The translations under genes and the position numbers were made by a program. From Exophiala sp. HKRS030 (taxonomy: Eukaryota > Ascomycota > Eurotiomycetes > Chaetothyriales > Herpotrichiellaceae): a DNA stretch of 64,000 nucleotides. The notes below the pieces were generated by a model. It worked only from the letters and a program-made list of their open reading frames with translations, was not told the DNA's origin and made no database searches. Within the stretch, counting starts at the first letter, position 1; every line of letters starts with the position of its first letter. Location of the stretch: positions 7,257,665-7,321,664 of the forward strand of contig JAHWDD010000003.1 of the NCBI GenBank assembly GCA_023897205.1. The letters run 5' to 3'. Shown here one piece after another: positions 1-11,189 of this stretch.

Positions 1-355
1 GGCTTGTCAGCGCCTTCGAAGCAGGAGACGTTGTGTTTCATGACCCGTTCACCGTAGGTGCTTCCCCAAATTTTCGCAGTCTGCTTGAACTAGCAGCACT
101 ATTCGTGCCAATGAATGGTAATTGATTTATTTGGGTTTGGGTTTGGACTAGATTCACGCCTCGAGTATCAACACCGATGAGGACGGTGTGATCCGCCTAT
201 CCACCGATCTACGATATTACGACGCTTCACGCCCATATGACAAGGTGATTTCCTCCTACCCTTCTTTTCGGGATGTTGCGTCTAGTTGGCCACTGATGAC
301 CTGATACTTTTTCTAGCGTTGGACACGCCATTTTTATCCTGGGTCAGTACTCTGA
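1..355 (+). CDS. Phytanoyl-CoA dioxygenase-like protein, 3' end only
   Basis: Only the C-terminal part is inside the window. Three exons can be joined: 3-53, 152-244 and 317-355, with GT-AG introns at 54-151 and 245-316. The spliced peptide reads a jelly-roll strand ending in FHDPFT, then IHAS, then STDLRYYDASRPYDKRW, then a TGA stop. This tail resembles the PhyH-type Fe(II)/2-oxoglutarate oxygenases of fungal accessory loci, where the second metal-binding His and the 2OG-binding Arg lie in this segment (IHAS and the following RLSTDLR). Substrate cannot be told. The family call rests on a short tail, so confidence is moderate. Confidence 0.6.
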
Positions 356-836
356 GATATCGGAATCTCATCTCAAGCTGACACTGTCTATCAGGGACGA
401 ACTCTAGGACTTCGGGGCTAGAGACGGTGCCACATGTGCAGCAATGTTAGTGACTTATGACCAACGTAACGCAATGAGAGCGCCTCCAGTAGTAAAACTA
501 GGCTAAATACCACACCTTCGCTACTTGCGGTATAATACAAGGCTGGCAGTAAGATAGGGAGAAGTATTGACTCTAACTCGGTCGTTTAGGCTAGAGAGTT
601 GAAGATAGAGAGCGCACCGCGGAATCACCGAATGATTCATTGCAAATTCTCGAATACAGTCGCTTCACCCTTAAACACACTGCATATACGTGCTCGAACA
701 CAAACCCACGTCCGTCTACATCACCGTGCCCCATCCAGGACAGAATTCATGGACTAATCTCATCCCCCTACACTACGTACGACCTTCTAGCCATGTTTCC
801 ATCCTCTTAGATATGGATCTCTTACATTTGAGTGGT
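356..836. other. Intergenic stretch, no gene seen
   Basis: This lies between the convergent 3' ends of the PhyH-like gene and the first sugar porter. The only ORFs here are short and without family resemblance. Both genes must terminate in this interval, but no distinct terminator signal can be named. Confidence 0.6.
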
Positions 837-3510
837 TTAGACTCGACCTTTTATCTGTGCAACCGCATGCATTTGGCCCTCGGCGGCCGTGGCAGTCTTG
901 GACCACCTCCATGCCTGGATTTTGCGCTCGTAAAGCTCGTCAATTTCGGCGGTAGAACGGCTACGTAAAGTCAGATTTTGTACCGCCACGTTCGCCAGTA
1001 AGAGGGACGCTAGCTTACCCCTTGGTTTCGGGAAGGTAGAACCAAAAAATGATGCAAACTGGCACTGAGAACGCTCCGTAGACGAAGCCAGCCTTGACAC
1101 TGAGCGCGAGAAGCATTGGTGGAGTCGCGTAACTGTTGCGAGCGATTGAATGAGATTTCTCTGCACCCGGGGGAAGATTGGGAGAGTGGGGAAGAGGTTT
1201 AAGAGTTGACGCACCAGGTGGCGATGCCCATGCATGAGTTGAAGAAGAAAGTGACAGGTCCGGTTTTTACTGGTCTCCTTGTCAATTTTGAGGAAACCCA
1301 CAATGTGGTGGTCCATGTATGTTTGAGCACTCACCTCGAAGGATGGCAGAGGGTAATTCTGCCGAATAAATATAATAAGACATGACAATGATGGAGTAAA
1401 AGAAGGTCCAGAAACAGCAGATGACCAACTGGAGGAGCGTGTCAGCCGGAAAAAGGAATCTGTGGTCTTAGAAACAGGAAGGGGAGAGGCCGGGGACTCA
1501 CGAGGGCAGTGCCAGCAGAGGCGTTGCCGGTTGTCGCTCCCGTCCAGTACAGGCCACCCACGACAAAAAGGATCACGCAGACGGCCGTCTCGCATGTGTT
1601 GATGATGGTACGACGGCCGAACTTATCGGTGGTCAAAGACCAGCACAAGACAGCGAGGAGATTGCAGCAGCTACATTGAAATTTCAGTCTCATAGTACAC
1701 ACAGCCGGCGGCGATTGTGCACGAGTATCTTACGAGAGGATGACAGTCGCGAGGAAGGGGTCTTCCAATCCAGCCAGAGAAAAGAAGTCTGGAGGCAGGG
1801 GGTCAGTATGCTCTTTTAACAGGCCTAAAACCCTGGATCAATTCGCAACGTACAAGTTGAGTAGGTACTGATAATGGCAAGACCGGCAAGCTGCTGTGAG
1901 ATTCCGAGTACCATTACGGTGAGGGTTCGTTTCTGACGCACTCCTGGTTAGCCCTTCTCAAGGGTTTTGGGGGGTTTCGGAAGCACAAGACGTAAAGGGA
2001 AATGGAAACACCTACCAAGTTAAGACCTTTGAAGACGTGGATCACACTCGGTACCTCCATCAGCACCTCTTTCTCGTGCGCGATCGTTCTCTCGATAATC
2101 CCGTACTCCTCTTCGAAGTCGTAACCGGGAATTCCACCATAAAGCTGCCTCATGGCCTTCAAGGCCTTGTCCTTGTTGCCATGTCGGGCGTGGAACCAGG
2201 GTGACTCGGGAACGAGGGTCCAGCAGACGATCATCAACCCAATTGGAGCCCAGAGGATTCGCATAGCCAACAGATAGTTGTCGGGGTGTTTTTGGTTGAG
2301 CTGTTGCATCATGACAGCGCAGATAATACCACCAATATTGCTCCTGTTTTGGATGATGATCAGCAACGGAAAAGCCAAGGTGGTCGCACCGAGGGGACAC
2401 ATACCAGACAGATTGGAACGTGACCATACCGCCTCGGATCCTATTTGGACAGATTTCCATCACGTACACCTGGCATGTGACTCTGCAAAGTTCGCGGTGA
2501 GTGCTGATCGAAGTGTCTGATTCAGGCAGGAGGGTATAAGGCTTACTGGAGGACGCCGATACCTGCACCATTACATAGCTTCGCGAGGGCCTACGACAAC
2601 GAGCTCAGCATGAGCTCGGGGTTCTACATGGTCAAGTAGAAACTTAAGCTGCTTGGACTTACCCATACGGACGGGCTCTTTGCCGTGTTGAGGAACACGC
2701 AGCCCTAAACATATCATCAGCTAGTTTTTCTCTCGCCAATGTTGTAGGATGCCTTTCACGTACGACGACAAGCCAGATCCATGCAAGGTAGAATGACGTC
2801 TTGCGGCCGTATTTGTCGGCAAACCTGGGTGAGTGAAGTGTGTCAGGTACAGCGAGTTGGCGCCCTGAGAACATTCACCCTTCGAGCGCGGTATGCGGAG
2901 GGTGCTTACCATGCAATGTGAGTTAAGGTGACGATTTGCCCGACGTTCTAGAACATCCGCATTAGTATATTTGTTAGATAGCATCGTTGAGGGTGATGAG
3001 AGGAATCGTGCACATACCAGAAGAGCACTCCACGTGGAAACTGGTGGCCAACATCATTATTGTTAGCTTTACGGGTTCATCCGGTACAGATGATATAAGT
3101 TATAGTAGGACTTACGCCATGTAGCGTTAAGGGCCCTCACGCCCGTGCCGCCGTGCTCCCCGAACTGCTTGATAAAGCCCTCGTTCGCGACGATACTACC
3201 TCCAGCGCCGAGCTGAGCAGGATTATTAATAATCTGTGCATGGTAGTCTACGCGACAGCTCCCGCCGGAAAGGGGGGAGTGCGCCTTCGCTTACCTCGAA
3301 TCCTTCGCAAACGTAACCCGTGTACACGGCTAGGATAATGAGGATGACCCGCTTGAACACCCACAGAGTCCGGGGAAGAGAAAGCTCATCGAATCTCGAT
3401 TTAACGAGCCCATAGCTTTCGTATCCGTCGACTTCGGTGATTCCTATAGTATCAGCACCGATTCCTGCGGTGTGCGCCGCTTCGGCCTTTTCCATCGCGA
3501 GACTGGCCAT
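837..3510 (-). CDS. MFS sugar transporter, maltose/alpha-glucoside permease type
   Basis: The gene splits into about a dozen short exons, yet all splice into one frame. Exon 1 is 3510-3295 and exon 2 is 3212-3116; the last intron is 1018-961. Landmarks in order: ADKYGRK after TM2-3, a CQVYVMEICPNRIRGG segment, PESPWF at the end of the first six-helix half, a central loop, then a second half with DKFGRRT, ending in YLPETKGRSTAEIDELYERKI. These are sugar-porter signatures of the MAL/alpha-glucoside H+ symporter branch, in the plasma membrane. The apparent stops in single frames all fall in introns, so I read it as intact. It is divergent from the GH78 rhamnosidase, suggesting import of a glycoside or oligosaccharide cleaved inside the cell. 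Substrate is inferred only. Confidence 0.85.
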
Positions 3511-4301
3511 GGTGAGTGCGACTGTGCCGTTAAGCTTTTGCTTTTAGCGATTGATGTGATGTTGACGACTAGCATGGACCGATCCCGCTGAGAACAAAGA
3601 GTATTGGTAGTTAACATGAGCAGGAGGGGAGGGTGCATATATAGGCACCTCGTCCGAGTATGTGAAGTGCAACCTCTTCACCAAATCCAGCTGCATCATT
3701 GGCGCCTGCAGGACTGTGGGATTACAGACCATGCCGTGCCATAAGACACGCCAGCAACTCATCACGCAACTGCGCCAATACTTCCGGTAGTATTCATCGC
3801 TGTCGTACTCGTTCACAATTGCCCCGAAGCCATTGAATCTGGGGCCCCGCGACGAGGGTGGAAATTCCCAATCACAATTTCGCGTATTCCTCTATACCTC
3901 GCTTAGGAGATACAGGGTCAAATCTCCCCAGCCCTCCACACCGCCACTCCTGTCCCGTCATCAGATTTCGATTGCACTGCTGCTACTGACTCATAGACGA
4001 GCCAACGAACAGTTTTCGTCGGGACAATTGCGAGCGAGCGTTGTTGCCCACGGCCCCGCCATCAATCCTGGTGGCTAGCCTCACATGGTGGATGAGCCAA
4101 TACTACCCTTCTAACCCGACGATCTGCGCCAGCTCGCGCCGATCGAGATTGCGGGATATCCATTCTTCGGATGGACTGGCGCCCGAATGAAGAACCTGAT
4201 TTTAGAAGATCACACATTGCCCTGTATGTGCTTCGTACGTCTGAGTCCTGGCCTCGCTTGTCTAAAGAAAGTTGTGAGATCAGTAATTTCTATTCCTCGC
4301 C
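3511..4301. promoter_or_regulatory. Divergent promoter region, sugar porter / alpha-rhamnosidase
   Basis: About 790 bp separate the two divergent start codons, so both promoters must lie here. ORFs inside it, including one overlapping the GH78 start at 4171-4509 in another frame, lack family resemblance. No operator could be assigned with confidence. Confidence 0.5.
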
Positions 4302-7061
4302 ATGGCTTCAATCCGTATCTCAGCGGTATCGTTTGAACACCATCCCACCGGGTTCGGTATCGGATATGCAAGACCTCGAATCTCATGGCGTTTCTCTGCG
4401 GACGACAACACCAAAGATTGGTCGCAAGAATCGTACGACATCCAAGTTGGCGGGCACGGTAATGTCGAGGGAATTACATATCATGTGGAGAGCTCGGACT
4501 CAGTACTAGTGCCCTGGCCTGACGAATCACTCGACTCACGAAGGTCGGCCTGGGTAAAAGTTCGCTCGCAGGGCAAGACTGTAGATTTGACCGGCCGTGT
4601 ATCAAATATCAGCACCGAGTGGTCGAATCCTGCCCTTGTTGAGGCCGCGCTGCTTGCCAAAGGAGACTGGAAGGCGAAGCTTACGACGTCGCGGTTCAGA
4701 TCTAAAAAGAATGAACCGATGCGGCCTTGGCTTTTCCGAAAGGTCTTTCCCTTGTCTGAACAGCTAGGAACGATCTTGCGAGCTCGCCTTTATATAACAG
4801 CTCATGGCGTTTACGAAGCATTCATCAACGGCCAGCGGGTTGGCAAAGAGGAAATGGCTCCCGGGTGGACCAGCTACGGCCACAGATTACTGTATCAGAC
4901 TTTTGATGTGACGACGCTACTGGCTACTGGCCAGCCCAATATATTTGGCGTTGAAGTTGGCGAGGGTTGGTTCGCTGGTCAGATTGGAATGGCTAGTAGA
5001 CGCTGTATCTATGGTGACCGGTTAGCATTCATCGCACAACTTGAGATCCTCTGTGAAAACGGTGACAGCCATACACTGGTCTCGAATGCTACATGGAAGT
5101 CGCATCAAAGTGCGACCACTCGCAGTGAGATTTACGATGGGGAAGACTATGATTCTCGTGAGGAACAAGAAGGCTGGAATAGTGATCCTAATTTCAACGA
5201 TCAATCCTGGACATCAACTGATGAGCTGGAGTTTCCATCCGCGAGGCTCCTGGCTTCAGAGTCTCCGCCTGTACGGGTGACGGGAAAATTATGTCCTGTG
5301 AAGATATTCAAGTCGAAGGCTGGCAAAACCCTGGTCGACTTTGGTCAGAATTTGGTTGGAAAGTTGCAGGTACGCCTACCAGCCGCGACTGGGGCAGGAG
5401 ACGTCGAGGGAGATACCATCTCGTTCAGTCACGCAGAAGTACTTGAGAATGGGGAACTTGGAACACGACCTTTGAGAAAAGCCAAACCCATCGATAAGGT
5501 GACATTGTCTCGCCAGCAATCGTTCACTTGGTCTCCGAAGTTTACTTTTCATGGTTTCCGTTACGTCCAAATAAATGGCTGGCCTACTGACGATACAATG
5601 CCCAGCCAGGACGATATCACAGCTCTTGTCATGCATAGCGACATGAGACGAACCGGATGGTTCTCCTGCTCCGACCCTCTCATTAATAAACTCCATGACA
5701 ACGTTTTGTGGAGTATGAAGGGTAATTTCTTTTCTCTGCCGACCGATTGTCCCCAGCGCGACGAGCGGCTTGGATGGACTGGAGATATTCAAGTCTTCAG
5801 TCCCTCAGCAAATTTCATTTTTGACACGCAGGGGTTTCTCGGTAGCTGGCTTGAGGATGTGTCGGCTGAACAGCTCGCAGATGGGAAGGACGGAGTGCCC
5901 GGTCTCGTTGTGCCGGATGTCTTCAAACCAGCCTTTCCACCGGGGCCTCAGTGCGTATGGCACGACGTCACTGTTTTGACACCTTGGGACTTATACAACA
6001 CCTCGGGGGATTTGGAGATCCTACGCAGACAGTACGCCAGTATGAAAGCTTGGGTGGACAGCGGGATAAGTCGAGGTCCGAACGGTCTGTGGAACCAGAA
6101 CATATGGCAATTCGGCGACTGGCTGGATCCTGCTGCCCCGCCAGATGAGCCAGGAGCGGCTCGCACGGACAGTCTTCTCGTCGCCGACGCCTATCTCGTT
6201 CGAGTGCTGGAAACCATTGCCAGAGTCAGTCTGCTACTTGGTAAGTCGGAACATGCCGACCGCTACGATAAGGACGCTTCCGCCGTGAAGAAAGCCTTTA
6301 GACACGAATATATTGCCCCGTCAGGCCTTCTCGTTGGAGACACTCAAACGGCACACGCGCTCGCCCTCTGCTTCGGACTGTTCGAAGGCAGGGCCCAGGT
6401 CGCCAAATCGGCCAGTCGTCTCTGCCACCTGGTGCACGAAGCCAGATATCGGATCGGGACTGGTTTCGTCGGCACCCCATTGATCACCCACGCGCTCTCC
6501 GACACGGGAAATCACCAACTGGCCTACCGGATGCTTCTCGAGCGAAAGTGCCCATCCTGGCTCTATCCAATCACCATGGGTGCGACAACCATCTGGGAAA
6601 GGTGGGATAGTATCCTCCCGGATGGGTCAATCAACCCGGGAGAAATGACCAGCTTCAATCATTACGCATTGGGCTCCGTCGCGAACTGGCTGCACAATAG
6701 CATGGGTGGAATCAGCCCCATAACCCCTGGATGGCAGAATATCAAAGTCCGCCCGGTTCCAGGTGGCACCATCACGAGTGCGAAAGTGGCATATGAGAGC
6801 CCATATGGGAGGGTTGAATGCTCGTGGAGAGTCAATGAAGCGGACGGGATATTTAGCATGACGGTCGTTGTACCTCCAAACTCAAAGGCAGTGGTTATAT
6901 TGCCATCAGACTGGCAGGAAAAGAGCCAGGATGGAAGAAGAGAAGAAGAGAAGGGCCGTGCCATCGGATCTGGCAGATATGAGTTCTCGTGTCCTTTTTT
7001 GCCATCTGAATGGCCACCCAAGGCAGAGTTTGCTCGTTCCACGTTTCTAGTGAAGGTATAA
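4302..7061 (+). CDS. Alpha-L-rhamnosidase, GH78, intracellular
   Basis: An intronless 919-residue protein. It starts with an N-terminal beta-sandwich part, followed by the Bac_rhamnosid-type beta domains (about residues 130-330), the (alpha/alpha)6 catalytic barrel (about 430-790) and a C-terminal beta domain. The GH78 active-site signature DCPQRDERLGWTGD runs from D482 to D495; by family knowledge E488 is the general acid. The motif TTIWERWDS places the second catalytic glutamate at E766. There is no signal peptide, so it should act in the cytosol on imported rhamnosides, for example flavonoid or saponin glycosides. Full length for the family, with no disruption. It is divergent from a sugar porter. 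Aglycone preference cannot be seen. Confidence 0.95.
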   Translation: MASIRISAVSFEHHPTGFGIGYARPRISWRFSADDNTKDWSQESYDIQVGGHGNVEGITYHVESSDSVLVPWPDESLDSRRSAWVKVRSQGKTVDLTGRVSNISTEWSNPALVEAALLAKGDWKAKLTTSRFRSKKNEPMRPWLFRKVFPLSEQLGTILRARLYITAHGVYEAFINGQRVGKEEMAPGWTSYGHRLLYQTFDVTTLLATGQPNIFGVEVGEGWFAGQIGMASRRCIYGDRLAFIAQLEILCENGDSHTLVSNATWKSHQSATTRSEIYDGEDYDSREEQEGWNSDPNFNDQSWTSTDELEFPSARLLASESPPVRVTGKLCPVKIFKSKAGKTLVDFGQNLVGKLQVRLPAATGAGDVEGDTISFSHAEVLENGELGTRPLRKAKPIDKVTLSRQQSFTWSPKFTFHGFRYVQINGWPTDDTMPSQDDITALVMHSDMRRTGWFSCSDPLINKLHDNVLWSMKGNFFSLPTDCPQRDERLGWTGDIQVFSPSANFIFDTQGFLGSWLEDVSAEQLADGKDGVPGLVVPDVFKPAFPPGPQCVWHDVTVLTPWDLYNTSGDLEILRRQYASMKAWVDSGISRGPNGLWNQNIWQFGDWLDPAAPPDEPGAARTDSLLVADAYLVRVLETIARVSLLLGKSEHADRYDKDASAVKKAFRHEYIAPSGLLVGDTQTAHALALCFGLFEGRAQVAKSASRLCHLVHEARYRIGTGFVGTPLITHALSDTGNHQLAYRMLLERKCPSWLYPITMGATTIWERWDSILPDGSINPGEMTSFNHYALGSVANWLHNSMGGISPITPGWQNIKVRPVPGGTITSAKVAYESPYGRVECSWRVNEADGIFSMTVVVPPNSKAVVILPSDWQEKSQDGRREEEKGRAIGSGRYEFSCPFLPSEWPPKAEFARSTFLVKV

Positions 7062-7248
7062 TCACGAACGATCTAAGTTCTCTCGGGACTATATACTCAA
7101 TAGGTACTCCTATGACCAGGGACCTTTAGCATATATCAAAGAGACAGTTACATTTATAGATTGATTCTATGGATTGTGTCTATAATTGTATATGCAGGAA
7201 TAAGCGTGCCTATAACTTAACACTAACTTCCCTGCTGCCTCCCTTCTA

Positions 7249-7692
7249 TTAATTATTCCCTGTTTTATTTAGTCTATAGCGCAAGTTGTCGATGGACTTC
7301 CCGCCGTTCAGAATTGAAATACACCGGTCTATCTCGCGTCGGATGTTCTCTGGAGATCCGTCGATATATTTCGGAGGGGGAACCGTGGCTCCCTTGAGGA
7401 AGACGACGACCTTGTCTCTGTCATCCGGGTATCTCGAGTAATACTCGGCCAGCAAGTGAATTGAATTATACTCGGGGGTGCCGTACAATGTCCCTGCATT
7501 CCAAAGAGTGGCACCTGCTTCGAGAGCGGCTCGCATGGTAGCCAGGCTCTGCTCTTTGGGTGGGTTAGGGTCATCCCATGTTAGACCCATCATCCCATAC
7601 GCGATGGGACCGACTTCGGGCGAGACGCCAGTCAAACGCGGAATTTGTGGCATAGCGAGGCGACGAGGCCTCTTGGAAAGCGTCAAGGCCAT
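7249..7692 (-). pseudogene. Aldo/keto reductase, truncated N-terminal fragment
   Basis: The 147-residue ORF carries the N-terminal third of an aldo/keto reductase close to the pyridoxal-reductase branch: a PIAYGMMGLTW beta-strand, the helix with EAGATLWNAGTLYG (where the family usually has a catalytic Asp and Tyr around NxxxxYG), and the DKVVVFLKG strand. After CISILNGGKSID the sequence turns into a low-complexity, Asn/Arg-rich tail ending at a stop. A normal member is about 320-340 residues, so the barrel and the NADPH-binding C-terminus are missing. The downstream DNA (7062-7260) is AT-rich. Most likely a truncated relic; the inner ATG at 7650 is an alternative start. Confidence 0.7.
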
Positions 7693-8092
7693 TACTCTTG
7701 CTCTACAGCTGTGGTCTTATAACACTACCAAACCACTGAAGGCCCCTTTCCGATCACGTGGATCACGTGGTACCCAGGCTCATGGAATTTCCCCTTGGAG
7801 GCAAGGCTGAGACGACCCACAGTTCGTCGAATCGTTGGAGATTCTAGCCATGGGGATCTGTCGGCAAGACTGGAGCCGCATGGTGAGGGGACATACCTTA
7901 GTTGGCCCGAGGACCTTACGGAATGTACTCCGTAGCGCATCAAGAGATCTCTCTGGTCATGTCCCAATCGACATAATTGTTAAGACCAAGGCTAACAAAC
8001 CAGAGAAGCAACTATCAGTGATTTGCCGTCAACACCATAAATCATCAATATCTAGTCTACCTTATCTAGAAACAGACCGAGAACGAGGATCG
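7693..8092. other. Intergenic region upstream of the HDH-family gene
   Basis: This 400 bp holds the divergent upstream regions of the AKR relic and the histidinol-dehydrogenase-like gene. An open frame runs into the latter from 7835, but it resembles no HDH N-terminus, so I treat it as 5' leader. No other feature seen. Confidence 0.45.
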
Positions 8093-9596
8093 ATGGTCCA
8101 GCAAAAGATGGGCGTGCGACGACTTAAATCCAAAGAGGGGTCGGAGGCTCAAAATGCGCCGAAGGTGGATGTCTCCAGCATTGTCAAGGATGTCATCGAC
8201 AATATTAGAGCCAACGGCGATATTGCTGTTAGACAGTACTCTCAAAAGTTCGACTCGTGGTCACCGGCGGATTTCAAACTCTCTGCGAAGCAAATCGACG
8301 ACATCATGGCCACGGTCGATCCACAGATCATCCAAGATATCAGGGAAGTCCAGCACAATGTTCGTGCCTTTGCAGAAAAGCAAAAGTCATCTCTCCATGA
8401 GTTCGAGTTTGAGATTCAGCCGGGCGTCTTCCTGGGTCAGAAAAATAACCCCATTGAAAAAGTGGGATGGTAATGACACTCTTCCTCTGTCCCGACTGTG
8501 ACTTAGCTAACGACGAGGACGATATAGTTATATCCCAGGAGGAAGATACCCCTTGCTTGCCAGTGCACACATGACCATCCTGACCGCCAAGGTCGCCGGG
8601 GTCAAGCATGTCATCGGTTGCACACCACCTATTGCCGGTAAACTTCCCGCCGCGACCATTTCGGCCATGCATCTAGCTGGCGCCGACGAGATCTTCATAT
8701 TGGGTGGCGTCCAAGCCATCGCAGCCATGTCACTGGGCACTGAGACCATCGCTAAGGTCGATTTCCTCGCTGGACCCGGCAACGCGTTCGTGGCTGACGC
8801 GAAACGCCAAATGTTCGGCCAGGTCGGGATCGACCTCTTCGCAGGGCCGACAGAAGTCCTTATCCTCGCCGATGAGCATGCCGACCCCTATATGTGTGCC
8901 GTTGACCTGCTTTCCCAGTGTGAGCATGGCCCAGACACCCCGGCGCAACTCATCACCAACAGTGAGAAGGTCGGTAGGGAGACGTTGCGCTGCATTGACG
9001 AGCTGTTGAGAGTCTTACCGACCGCCCCAATTGCGTCAGTCTCGTGGAGGGATTTTGGCGAGGTAATCATAACGGATACATTGGACCAGGCCTACGAGGT
9101 CGCCGACGAATATGGATCGGAGCACGTTCAGATATTGACGGAGAATCCGCGTGAAGCTCTCCAAAAAATGACCAATTATGGCGCCATCTTCTTGGGCAAG
9201 AACACTTGTGTGTCATACGGTGACAAAGTAAGCCACTCCCACACGTCATTTGAGATCCTCGTAATCCATTCTCCAGAATTTCATCTGACTCAGTTATCTC
9301 AGTGTATTGGAACCAATCACGTACTCCCGACTCGCAAAGCCTCTCGGTACACCGGCGGTCTCTGGGTCGGTAAATTCATACGCACGCAGACCTATCAAGA
9401 GGTCCGAAACTCGGATGCGTCCGGCAAATTGGGCCGGCTATGTGGACGAGCAGCAAGAGCTGAAACCTTCGAGGCGCATGCGAGGTCCGGCGACTTGCGC
9501 GCGGCAGAGCTGTTGGGAGACAAGATTGGGTGGATCGAGCAGACACGCAATGAGCTTTCATTGCCGCAACTTAGCTCCGCTGTGAACTCTAGCTAG
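8093..9596 (+). CDS. Histidinol-dehydrogenase-family NAD+-dependent dehydrogenase
   Basis: Exons 8093-8469, 8528-9227 and 9303-9596 join into 456 residues, a normal size for stand-alone HDH. Family landmarks are present: the GGRYPL loop, the SLGTETIAKVD/GPGN nucleotide-binding region, the zinc-ligand set at Q256, H259, D358 and H418, and the catalytic Glu-His pair E324-H325 in SEHVQ. The numbering runs almost parallel to E. coli HisD. Fungal histidine biosynthesis uses a trifunctional HIS4-type protein, so a free-standing HDH is probably not for histidine. Close relatives include 2,3-dihydroxypropane-1-sulfonate (sulfopropanediol) dehydrogenases, so oxidation of a small polyol or amino alcohol to the acid is the likely chemistry. 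Substrate unknown; cytosolic by lack of a signal. Confidence 0.88.
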
Positions 9597-9670
9597 CTTA
9601 CAATGTTTAGGCAGACAACCGTACGAATATAGTGGCAACGGCTGCAGTCGTTGCCTGCTAATCTCCTCCA

Positions 9671-10740
9671 CTAAGAAGATAACCATCCTGCATCTATAAT
9701 TACATTCTGCCCAGTGATAGATCTCGTTGTAGCCAACAGAGCTATCTGCTTTGCTCCATCCTAAATTTCGGTGCTCCAGATCAGTTTCCTGCATTCGTAT
9801 TTCCAACACATCCATCTGGGAAGAGGATAATGTGCGCCTAGGTACTTTAGACAGAGTAAGGAAGACAGACTAACCTCGACATCCGCCAATCTTTTTAAGT
9901 ACACTCTTCTGGGTCGCTGCTTTGAGAGTCTCCGTAGGGGAGCTATGACCCCATTCCTACACCATGCCGGTGGCACTGCTAGCATGGGGTCTCGCACAAG
10001 AGCTTTCCCTCTCCACACAAAGCGTGCTCGAGGCAAAGAGAAGAGTGTTTTGTACTGACCGTGAGCAATATGCCAGGACAGACCGAGTTGACACGGATTT
10101 CTGGTCCTGAAATCTTCGCGAGAATCTTGTTCAAGTGGATCTGGGCGGCTTTGGTGACGGAGTATGGCTGTATATATTGAGCAAAGAACAAATTAGCCGT
10201 CGAGTACTCTTCAATAGGAAGCCTCATTTCATCTTTATTGCAATCAAACGGACAGAAAGTTTCCAAAGAACAGTCCGGCTAGAATATGTCCTACGTACAA
10301 TGGAACTCCCGCTGGGGATGACACCGGCGAGTGAAGCCACACTGACGAGAGCTCCTTTCGTGGCGATCAGATACGACCGTACCGCGTGGAACAAGTGAAG
10401 GCGCGATTTGGCGTTGATGTTGAAGCAGGTATCCCATTCGGACTCGATCATGTTATCGTCCAGATAGGCAAAGTTGCGCATACTCGTCCAGCCCTTGTTC
10501 GAGATCACGACGTCCAGGCGGCCCAAGTGACGTATGGTGGTAAATATACATCGATGGATATCATTACTTTTGCTCATGTCAGCCCGCACGGCTAGGACTT
10601 GCGGAGCCTTCGAATTTGAAGTCGATTCTTGTCCGGCTGATGTTTTCTTATCCGCGGTATCTGTTGGAGCCTCCCAGGCACTATTGTCAACATGTGTTTG
10701 TGCAGGCTTTTAATCTCGGTGACAATTCTCTCTGCTTTGT
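9671..10740 (-). pseudogene. Short-chain dehydrogenase/reductase, frameshifted and N-truncated
   Basis: On the minus strand a classical SDR can be followed: VVINYL, then RADMSK, then GRLDVVISN, then SVASLAG, then (after an intron starting GTACGT) PYSVTKAAQIHL, then IRVNSVCPGILLT, then (after an intron) EWG, and finally ITGQNVIIDAGWLSS with a TAG stop at 9673-9671. The catalytic Ser, Tyr and Lys are kept. Two defects are visible. A single extra base near 9886-9887 puts the segment ending KKI out of frame with ADVE. The TGxxxGIG dinucleotide-binding N-terminus cannot be found; upstream the DNA is AT-rich and non-coding. I call it a recent pseudogene; a sequencing indel would leave only the N-terminus to explain. 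Confidence 0.7.
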
Positions 10741-10925
10741 CCTTGATGTTCAGGTAATTGATCACTACTGTGAAACAGCTTTTATACTAAACAAATTTCT
10801 TATTGTGAATTGGTCTAAAGGACTTTGGCTTATGTATTGCATTATTTTTAAGATTAATAGTTTTTGGATTGTAAATGCTCTTAAAAAATAAAACTTTACT
10901 ATTTAAAATATAAACTTAAAGTTTG
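10741..10925. other. AT-rich, gene-poor tract
   Basis: Clearly AT-rich sequence with homopolymer-like A/T runs at the 5' edge of the SDR pseudogene. It sits exactly where the missing N-terminal exon should lie. It may be mutated (RIP-like) or inserted DNA; no repeat ends are visible. Confidence 0.4.
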
Positions 10926-11189
10926 CAAATCCCAGTAAACAAAGGCAGAGACAGACTCCGAGGCCGTCCATATCGACAACGTTGACTCTCCTGTCAGTAT
11001 ATAAAACTTCATCCACAGTGATGGCGAGGAAGAAGCCGAGATTCACATTCGCACCTAGATTACCTATGCTTATTTGCTCCTTTTGATCTATTGTCAGAAT
11101 ATGTCCCTCTCGGGTCCGCCATCCGTGATAAGTACCGTCGACCATTCCCTGGGATCCTTATTAATCCAGTCTTGATGACACCTTTCCTT

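Noticed and set aside
131..149. TTTGGG-like repeat, telomere-like
   Set aside because: Only about three units inside a 98-bp intron; telomeric arrays are much longer and TTAGGG in these fungi.
1914..3510. Apparent multiple frame breaks in the first sugar porter
   Set aside because: Every break is explained by GT-AG introns and the spliced protein is continuous, so it is not a pseudogene.
4171..4509. 112-codon ORF overlapping the GH78 start
   Set aside because: Overlaps the rhamnosidase in another frame with no recognisable domain; treated as a chance frame in the leader.
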